9,834 bases of DNA from CAYMNU01 sp964391885. Lineage in GTDB: Archaea > Altiarchaeota > Altiarchaeia > JAFGQM01. Within the stretch, counting starts at the first letter, position 1. Every line of letters begins with the position of its first letter. Below are positions 5,547-9,834 of the stretch, in pieces. A program made the position numbers and the translations under genes. The stretch lies in NCBI GenBank assembly GCA_964391885.1, contig CAYMNU010000022.1:1-9834 (forward strand), given 5' to 3'. The notes under the pieces are model-generated. The model had not been told where the DNA came from and searched no databases. It saw only the letters and a list, made by a program, of their open reading frames with translations.

Positions 5547-6704
5547 ATGACAGGCGTATCAATAATCGGTGTCGGGATGACGAAGTTCGGCGAGCGCTGG
5601 GACCAGAGCCTGAGAGACCTCATGGCTGAAGCAGGGGTCAGGGCGATACTGGACGCAGGCGTAGACGGCCCGGACATAGACGCTGTTTATGGTGGCTGCA
5701 TGAGCGCAGGCAGGCTGACCGGGCAAGAGCACATAGGCGCTCTCATAGCAGACCAGGCGGGGCTGAACCCCATACCCGCGACAAGGGTGGAAGCTGCTTG
5801 CTCGTCCGGCGGCCTTGCACTGAGGGAGGCTATACTTTCAATCAAAGCGGGCGAGCACGACATAGTCATTGCAGGAGGCGTGGAAAAGATGAGCGATGTG
5901 GGTGTTGACCAGGTGACGACCACGCTGGGCGGAGCGGCAGACGTAGAATGGGAGGCCTCCTTTGGGGCGACCTTCCCAGCCCTCTATGCACTCATAGCCA
6001 AACGCCATATGTATGAATATGGCTCGACAGAGGAACAGATGGCTTCGGTCGCGGTGAAAAACCACGACAACGGCGCGCTTAATCCCTATGCGCAATACCA
6101 GTTCAAGCTTAGCCTGGAGAAGGTGATGGCATCTGCCCCGGTCTCCGAGCCGCTGAAGCTATATGATTGTTCGCCCGTCACCGACGGCGCGGCGGCGGTG
6201 ATACTAGCTAAAGACGAAGTCGCAAAGAAATTCTGCGATTCGCCCATAAGAATACTCGCAAGTACTCAGGCATCGGACACGCTTTCGCTGCACGATAGGG
6301 CATCGCTTACAGAGCTGCGCGCGACAAAATTCGCAACTGAAAACGCATTCAAGCAGGCGAATGTAGGTACCAAGGACATACAATTAGCAGAAGTACACGA
6401 TTGCTTCACCATTGCCGAGATACTCGCTATCGAAGATATGGGCTTCTTTAAGAAAGGAGAAGGCGGCAAAGCCACTGAAGAGGGCAGGACTGCGAGGGGA
6501 GGCGAGATAGCAGTGAACACCTCCGGCGGCCTGAAGGCCTGTGGGCACCCGGTGGGCGCAACAGGAATTAAGCAGGCAGTCGAGGTAACATGGCAGCTCA
6601 GGGGGGAAGCAGAGAAGAGGCAGATTAAGGATGCCGAGATCGGCTTGACACACAACGTAGGGGGTAGCGGGGCGACATGCGTCATGCATATACTTTCAAA
6701 ATAG
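5547..6704 (+). CDS. Acetoacetyl-CoA thiolase (acetyl-CoA C-acetyltransferase), archaeal type
   Basis: 385 residues. It joins two acetyl-CoA to acetoacetyl-CoA, the first step of the mevalonate pathway. It belongs to the SCP2-thiolase-like archaeal branch: nucleophilic cysteine in VEAACSSGG (C85), AEVHDCFTIAE with H284, and the C-terminal GGLKACGHPVGATG with H334 and the preceding GGL; the usual second catalytic cysteine appears in the terminal GSGATCVMHIL. Length is normal. It follows HMG-CoA synthase by 39 bases, and the two should be cotranscribed; the product is expected to sit in one complex with HMG-CoA synthase and DUF35. The start at 5547 is the first ATG after the heptamer array, and MTGVSIIGVGMTKFG is a canonical N-terminus. 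No Shine-Dalgarno site is seen. Confidence 0.95.
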   Translation: MTGVSIIGVGMTKFGERWDQSLRDLMAEAGVRAILDAGVDGPDIDAVYGGCMSAGRLTGQEHIGALIADQAGLNPIPATRVEAACSSGGLALREAILSIKAGEHDIVIAGGVEKMSDVGVDQVTTTLGGAADVEWEASFGATFPALYALIAKRHMYEYGSTEEQMASVAVKNHDNGALNPYAQYQFKLSLEKVMASAPVSEPLKLYDCSPVTDGAAAVILAKDEVAKKFCDSPIRILASTQASDTLSLHDRASLTELRATKFATENAFKQANVGTKDIQLAEVHDCFTIAEILAIEDMGFFKKGEGGKATEEGRTARGGEIAVNTSGGLKACGHPVGATGIKQAVEVTWQLRGEAEKRQIKDAEIGLTHNVGGSGATCVMHILSK

Positions 6705-6742
6705 GTAAGTATAGTTCTTATTCTGTTGGTATTATCATTACT

Positions 6743-7492
6743 ATGAAAATAGGTTTAATCGGGGCAGGGAACATAGCGAGGGTTATAGCAGACAATGCAC
6801 GGAGTTATGAAGTCTCGTTCGTTTATGATAAAGATGGGGACGCCGTAAATACCTTCGCCCGAAAGTATGGCTGTGAAATATCCAAGCCCGAAGAGTTCCC
6901 AAAGCTGGACCTGGTTGTGGAAGCTGCAAGCCAGGATGCAGTGGGCCAATACTCTGAGGCAATACTTTCGAAGGGCATCAACCTTATGGTCATGAGCGTT
7001 GGCGCGCTATCGGATGATGCCCTTTTGGCGCAGCTTAGAAAAGCGGCTGAAAAAAGCAATTCTAAGCTGATAATACCCTCCGGTGCTATTACAGGGTTGG
7101 ATGGAATAGGGTCGGGGGCAGTCGGCAGATTGGATACAATTATTCTTACAACTACAAAAAATCCGAAAAGTCTGGGGGTGGATACAATTAGCAAGAGCCT
7201 CATTTTTGAAGGATCTGCAAGAGAAGCGGTCAAAAAGTTCCCAAAGAACGTCAACGTGGCTGCGACTCTTGCGCTGGCTGGAATGGGCTTTGAGAAAACC
7301 AAGGTAAGGATAGTTGCAGATCCAGATGCAGCAAGAAATCAGCACGAAATCTTTGTTAAGGGCGATTTCGGCGAGATGAGAATCCGAATAGAGAACCTGC
7401 CGTCGCCCGATAACCCAAAGACCTCTTACCTGGCAGCGATGAGTGCGGTGGCTGCGATAAAGAAGTTCAATGCAGGAATTATTATTGGATAA
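6743..7492 (+). CDS. nadX: L-aspartate dehydrogenase
   Basis: 249 residues. It oxidises L-aspartate to iminoaspartate with NAD(P), replacing L-aspartate oxidase as the first step of de novo NAD synthesis. Rossmann motif GLIGAGNIA at residues 4-12; the family segment PSGAITGLDGI at 112-122; a catalytic histidine candidate H201 in ARNQHEIFVKG; C-terminal NPKTSYLAAMSAVAAI. The frame is open back to 6677, overlapping the thiolase end, but ATG 6743 begins directly at the Rossmann fold as in the family, so I use it. It lies 38 bases after thiolase and could be cotranscribed with it. Its 3' end overlaps nadC, transcribed the other way, by 11 bases. Quinolinate synthase (nadA), the next step, is not in the window. 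Confidence 0.9.
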   Translation: MKIGLIGAGNIARVIADNARSYEVSFVYDKDGDAVNTFARKYGCEISKPEEFPKLDLVVEAASQDAVGQYSEAILSKGINLMVMSVGALSDDALLAQLRKAAEKSNSKLIIPSGAITGLDGIGSGAVGRLDTIILTTTKNPKSLGVDTISKSLIFEGSAREAVKKFPKNVNVAATLALAGMGFEKTKVRIVADPDAARNQHEIFVKGDFGEMRIRIENLPSPDNPKTSYLAAMSAVAAIKKFNAGIIIG

Positions 7493-8447
7493 TCTCCAAT
7501 TTAAAACCACAAGGCCTCGCAGACATGAACATGCTCGTGGAAACATAATCCGCGCCCGCATCCATATAATCTTTTATGTTTTCCTCATTTATGCCACCTG
7601 ATGCCTCGATGACTATCCCGGCATTGGTCGAGTGGATGATTTGTGCAGCCCGCTTTACTTCAGGAAGCTTCATGTTGTCCAGCATTATTATGTTAGGTCC
7701 GGCCAGGCCGAGCATCTCCTCGGCGGCGTATTGCGCCTCTTCGACTGTTTCGACTTCAACTTCAATGGGTATTTTTCTTACTTTCTTATTTTTTGAATCA
7801 GTAAGTAAGAAATTCTTACCTTCACCCAGATGAAGGGTCCCTGCATCCTTGATGCATGTCTTATAATCAGAAGCGCGGCTTATCGCAAGGCTTATTGCCT
7901 CAAGGCGATTTGTGCCCCCTGCCAATGCATCGATGTGGTTGTCCTTAATTAGTATGCCGTCCGAAAGGTTAAGGCGGTGGGGCAGGCAACCACCCAGGCC
8001 CACAGCACGCTTCTCGCTGAATAACATCCCGGGGCCAGTCTTTCTTAGGAACAGCACCCTTTTTCCGTGCCTTTCGGAGAGCCTTCTGCTAAGCGTGGCT
8101 ATCCCGCTCATGCGGGACAGATAATTCAATGAAACTCGCTCCCTTGCAAGCATCTCTCTAAGAGGGCCTTTTATTGTTAGCACAATGTCGCCTTTTGATG
8201 CGGGCTCGCCGTCTTTTTTGCCGGAAACACTAAACCCTCCGTCTTCGAGTATCGCCCTTGCCTCGAGAATGCCTGCCAAGACGCAGTCTTCTTCCGCCGT
8301 GATAATCGCTTTGGCTTCCTGGTCCCGCCCCTGGAGAACCGCATCAGTTGTAATGTCGCCTTCACCGAGGTCGTCTTGGAATGCTTGGAGCGCACGCTCT
8401 TTTATCATCTCTTCATATTCCGAGAAGTCGCGCGAATAGAGTTCCAC
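7482..8447 (-). CDS. nadC: Nicotinate-nucleotide pyrophosphorylase (quinolinate phosphoribosyltransferase)
   Basis: 321 residues with a GTG start at 8447. It converts quinolinate and PRPP to nicotinate mononucleotide, the committed step of de novo NAD synthesis. Visible: DLGEGDITTDAV at 26-37, LNYLSRMSGIAT at 108-118, RKTGPG at 135-140, PHR at 156-158, IKDNHID at 167-173, EVEVET at 229-234, IIMLDNM and EASGGI near the C-terminus. It is longer than the usual 270-290 residues because of about 30 lysine-rich, cysteine-containing residues at roughly 193-226, between the post-KDNH helix and the EVEVE strand. That segment carries copy C of the repeated palindrome and is AT-rich. A TATA element about 26 bases upstream fits a leaderless GTG start; M14 (8408) is an alternative. 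It diverges from the DUF35 gene and shares its promoter region. Confidence 0.92.
   Translation of the reverse strand: MELYSRDFSEYEEMIKERALQAFQDDLGEGDITTDAVLQGRDQEAKAIITAEEDCVLAGILEARAILEDGGFSVSGKKDGEPASKGDIVLTIKGPLREMLARERVSLNYLSRMSGIATLSRRLSERHGKRVLFLRKTGPGMLFSEKRAVGLGGCLPHRLNLSDGILIKDNHIDALAGGTNRLEAISLAISRASDYKTCIKDAGTLHLGEGKNFLLTDSKNKKVRKIPIEVEVETVEEAQYAAEEMLGLAGPNIIMLDNMKLPEVKRAAQIIHSTNAGIVIEASGGINEENIKDYMDAGADYVSTSMFMSARPCGFKLEIIQ
7803..7820. repeat. Copy C of the repeated palindrome, inside nadC
   Basis: The minus (coding) strand reads GTAAGAATTTCTTACTT at 7819-7803, identical over 17 bases to copy A at 3454-3470. Palindromic arms are GTAAGAA (7805-7811) and TTCTTAC (7813-7819). A further half-site TTCTTACTT occurs at 7775-7783, so AAGTAAGAA at 7803-7811 can also pair with it across 19 bases. 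The copy encodes residues 210-215 (GKNFLL) of NadC. Confidence 0.65.
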
Positions 8448-8468
8448 GCTTAATCTTGCTCAAAAAGT

Positions 8469-8478
8469 GATTTAAATA
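8469..8478. promoter_or_regulatory. Shared bidirectional TATA element for nadC and DUF35
   Basis: The plus strand holds TTTAAATA (8471-8478), a perfect archaeal TATA consensus; the core ATTTAAAT (8470-8477) is a palindrome, so the minus strand also reads TATTTAAATC. Rightward transcription would start near 8500, at the first 7-base unit of the array before DUF35. Leftward transcription would start near 8447, the GTG of nadC, giving a leaderless message. One element can therefore serve both genes. Confidence 0.55.
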
Positions 8479-8496
8479 CAATTTTCAGCAAATAGA

Positions 8497-8531
8497 CAAG
8501 ACTGAAGACTCAATACCGAAGACCGAAGACC
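8497..8531 (+). repeat. Tandem 7-base units (CAAGACT / GAAGACC) before the DUF35 start
   Basis: Five adjacent 7-base units: CAAGACT (8497), GAAGACT (8504), CAATACC (8511), GAAGACC (8518) and GAAGACC (8525). All fit [CG]AA[GT]AC[CT]. Only AAA separates the last unit from the ATG at 8535. From the TATA box at 8471-8478 the transcript should begin within the first unit, so the array would make up nearly the whole 5' leader. The first unit is identical to those in front of thiolase. Confidence 0.75.
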
Positions 8532-8534
8532 AAA

Positions 8535-8948
8535 ATGCCTCACACCAAAAGCCTTTCGAGCTACTGGAGGAAGATGCCGCAGTGGTATAGGTTAGAAGGC
8601 GTCAAATGCTGCAGTTGCGGCACTTACTATTTCCCCTCAAGAAGCCTCTGCCCGGAATGCAGGAGAGAGGGCAAGATTGAGGTCCACAAGTTTAAGGGCA
8701 CCGGAAAAGTATATTCTTATACAATAGTCCACGCCCCGCCGGTTGGTTTCGAGCTACATAGGCCTTACCTACTCGCGATAATCGAGCTAGATGAGGGTGC
8801 AAAGCTCACTGCCCAGATAGTCGATTGCAAGGCTGATGACTTGGAAATAGGCATGCCCGTGGAAGTCTGTTTCAGGAGGATACGGGAAGGCAAAGAGGGT
8901 GGAATAAACCACTACGGTTATAAATTTAAGCCCAAAGAGAATAATTAA
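8535..8948 (+). CDS. Zn-ribbon / OB-fold DUF35 protein, thiolase-HMG-CoA synthase scaffold
   Basis: 137 residues. N-terminal helix about 8-22 (YWRKMPQWYRLEG), then a rubredoxin-like zinc ribbon with C25/C26-x-C28 and C39-x2-C42 in a CSCGTYYFPSRSLCPEC pattern, then an OB-fold of five strands about 47-130 including KGTGKVYSYTIVH, PYLLAIIELDEGAKLTAQIVD and PVEVCFRRI. This is the DUF35 family. In methanogenic archaea the member encoded beside thiolase and HMG-CoA synthase joins the two enzymes and forms part of a shared CoA-binding site. Here it lies 1.8 kb from thiolase, beyond nadX and nadC, but it is the only DUF35 gene in view and the likely partner. It has its own promoter and a leader made of 7-base repeats. 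Confidence 0.92.
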   Translation: MPHTKSLSSYWRKMPQWYRLEGVKCCSCGTYYFPSRSLCPECRREGKIEVHKFKGTGKVYSYTIVHAPPVGFELHRPYLLAIIELDEGAKLTAQIVDCKADDLEIGMPVEVCFRRIREGKEGGINHYGYKFKPKENN

Positions 8949-9043
8949 GGCTGATTCTTTGGGCGACCCTGCACCTGTATGGCCTTGCAGTTAATCAAGT
9001 GCAGGTTTAAACCGGTAGAAAATTAATCTTTAGGATATTTTTG

Positions 9044-9079
9044 TTATTGTACGTAAGGTTTCTTGAAAGGCGTTTTCCT
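9044..9079 (-). pseudogene. Remnant copy of the C-terminal tail of the COG2144-like gene
   Basis: On the minus strand, codons from 9079 to 9050 encode RKTPFKKPYV, then Q and a TAA stop at 9046-9044. The intact gene ends with the same ten residues (codons 9166-9137). Eight of the ten codons differ, all at the third base and all silent; only TTC and one AAA are the same. The copy lies exactly 87 bases (29 codons) from the original, in the same frame, but after the gene's TAG stop and preceded by in-frame TAA and TAG. The simplest reading is the last trace of a tandem paralogue whose body was deleted. There is no start codon of its own. Confidence 0.5.
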
Positions 9080-9103
9080 CTACCTTTAAGGTCGATCAAA
9101 GGT

Positions 9104-9120
9104 CGTGTTGCTTCGCAACA
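9104..9120. other. Perfect 7-bp hairpin downstream of the COG2144-like gene
   Basis: GTGTTGC and GCAACAC are exact inverted repeats around TTC. It lies 14 bases beyond the stop of the minus-strand gene, between it and the duplicated tail. It could stabilise the 3' end of that message or mark the deletion junction. No T-run follows on the minus strand, so it is not a standard intrinsic terminator. Confidence 0.35.
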
Positions 9121-9133
9121 CAAGGAACTTAAT

Positions 9134-9834
9134 CTAAACATACGGTTTTTTGAACGGTGTCTTTCTGATAAGTTCCGTGAACTTTTTCTCATTGACTACT
9201 TTTTTCTTGCCCAGTAGTATCTCTTTCTTTTCGGTGACTTCGCCTACCCTGGTAACAGGGCAACCAAACTTGTGGCCCATTTCAGTAACCGTGTCCAGGT
9301 CTTTCTCGTCGATGCATGTCAAATAATTCCCCATGTATCTGCCGAAGCTGGGGTAGGGCACTGAAGTTATTTTGAACCCGGTCTGCGACTTCACCATCAT
9401 CTCTAGCAGGTTCCCGAACCAGCCTCCGCGGGATGCGTCCTTGGCCGCATAAATAGGAAGCTTCTTCATTATAGCCTGGAAGGTGGAAAACTTCTCTTTT
9501 GCAATCCTTATCCTTTCGCCCACCTCGCCTTCGAGCGGTTCGCCGATTATGACCATCGCGTTGCCCGGCTCTGCTGTACTGTCAAAGATGGGTTTCTTTG
9601 TTATGAGCTCGCCGAACACTAGAAAAGAGATGCATGGCTTCAGGCCGTTCTCAAGCTGCGTGTTGCCGCCCAGTATTGGGCACCCTACACCGTCAGCCTG
9701 CTTCTTGACCATCTCGCTTACTTCGACGCCCTGTTCCACTGAATCCACTTGCATCGCATTGAACGCATATAGCGGCTTCCCGCCTGAAACGACTATGTCA
9801 GAACATGTGTGTATCAAGCCCGTCTTCATGCCTA
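9134..9834 (-). CDS. Selenophosphate synthetase / AIR synthase-related protein, 5' end missing (COG2144-like)
   Basis: About 233 residues visible; TAG stop at 9136-9134, and the frame runs off the right edge. PurM-superfamily marks: TCSDIVVSGGKPLYAFNAMQVD (family SDI-x3-GG-x-P-L pattern), GCPILGGNTQLE, an EPGNAMVIIGE turn into the second domain, and KDASRGGWFGNLLEMM, the C-terminal domain's glycine motif. These proteins use the fold of aminoimidazole ribotide synthase and selenophosphate synthetase, binding ATP at a dimer interface; this subgroup (COG2144, including methanogenesis marker 2-like proteins) has no settled reaction. The ATG at 9829 is probably internal: it begins directly at the segment before SDI, and the ATP-binding N-terminal domain of the fold must precede it. 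The last ten residues are echoed by a remnant 87 bases downstream. Confidence 0.85.
   Translation of the reverse strand, partial: GMKTGLIHTCSDIVVSGGKPLYAFNAMQVDSVEQGVEVSEMVKKQADGVGCPILGGNTQLENGLKPCISFLVFGELITKKPIFDSTAEPGNAMVIIGEPLEGEVGERIRIAKEKFSTFQAIMKKLPIYAAKDASRGGWFGNLLEMMVKSQTGFKITSVPYPSFGRYMGNYLTCIDEKDLDTVTEMGHKFGCPVTRVGEVTEKKEILLGKKKVVNEKKFTELIRKTPFKKPYV

Larger units (their letters stand above)
8949..9133. other. Intergenic region with inverted repeats and a tail remnant
   Basis: A stretch between convergent genes. It holds inverted repeats CCTGCAC (8968-8974) and GTGCAGG (8999-9005), which may end the DUF35 transcript, a 10-base palindrome GGTTTAAACC (9004-9013), a T-rich stretch ATATTTTTGTTATT (9034-9047) suitable for termination on the plus strand, a repeated copy of the tail codons of the COG2144-like gene (9050-9079, minus) and a 7-bp hairpin GTGTTGC-TTC-GCAACAC (9104-9120). 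I see no tRNA fold. Confidence 0.45.

Noticed and set aside
6266..6685. Minus-strand open frame opposite thiolase
   Set aside because: Antisense shadow of a highly conserved coding region; composition rich in Ser, Ala and Pro without motifs.
6677..6742. Earlier start for aspartate dehydrogenase
   Set aside because: It would overlap thiolase by 28 bases and add residues before the Rossmann motif that the family does not have.
8497..8531. CRISPR-like or clustered repeat array
   Set aside because: Units are 7 bases with no spacers and only five copies, so this is a simple tandem repeat.
8961..9020. tRNA-like inverted repeats downstream of DUF35
   Set aside because: No cloverleaf can be drawn: no anticodon arm, no T-loop consensus and no acceptor stem at suitable distance.
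9827..9829. ATG at 9829 as the true start of the COG2144-like gene
   Set aside because: The frame stays open to the window edge and the visible protein lacks the N-terminal ATP-binding part of the PurM-type fold.

Overview
The window reads as archaeal chromosome from a compact genome. The evidence is archaeal-type eEF1B, an eight-cysteine zinc-finger microprotein, a PIN-domain/KH ATPase, the archaeal acetoacetyl-CoA thiolase / HMG-CoA synthase / DUF35 set, heavy use of ATA and AGG/AGA codons, TTTAWATA-type TATA boxes and a general lack of Shine-Dalgarno sites. I cannot name the lineage; a DPANN or euryarchaeal-type genome both fit. No rRNA, tRNA, insertion sequence or CRISPR array was seen.

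Layout. 1-74 (-): 5' end of a secreted protein gene that runs off the window. 75-276: divergent promoter region with a hairpin. 277-682 (+): zinc-finger microprotein and elongation factor 1-beta, translationally adjacent. 3432-677 (-): an operon of an AbrB-like protein, a PIN-ATPase-KH protein and an unrecognised lipoprotein-like protein, each gene one base after the previous stop. 3521-4387 (+): membrane-anchored protein with a CpaB/RcpC-like soluble part. 4467-6704 (+): HMG-CoA synthase and thiolase, the first two steps of the mevalonate pathway. 6743-7492 (+) and 8447-7482 (-): aspartate dehydrogenase and quinolinate phosphoribosyltransferase, two NAD biosynthesis enzymes, convergent and overlapping by 11 bases. 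8535-8948 (+): the Zn-ribbon/OB-fold DUF35 protein expected to bridge thiolase and HMG-CoA synthase. 8949-9133: intergenic. 9834-9134 (-): partial gene for a selenophosphate synthetase/AIR synthase-related protein (COG2144-like).

The genes form two metabolic themes. HMG-CoA synthase, thiolase and DUF35 make HMG-CoA for isoprenoid lipids, but the NAD genes (nadX, nadC) sit between thiolase and DUF35. nadX feeds iminoaspartate to quinolinate synthase (nadA, not in the window), and nadC converts quinolinate to nicotinate mononucleotide.

The most unusual signals are not genes. (1) A short palindrome, AAGTAAGAATTTCTTACTT or close variants, occurs three times: upstream of the AbrB gene, inside the PIN-ATPase gene, and inside an apparent extra segment of nadC. 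(2) Tandem 7-base units related to CAAGACT lie directly before the start codons of thiolase and of DUF35, two genes whose products should work in one complex. (3) The last ten codons of the COG2144-like gene are repeated 87 bases downstream, with identical encoded residues but eight synonymous differences, after the stop codon.
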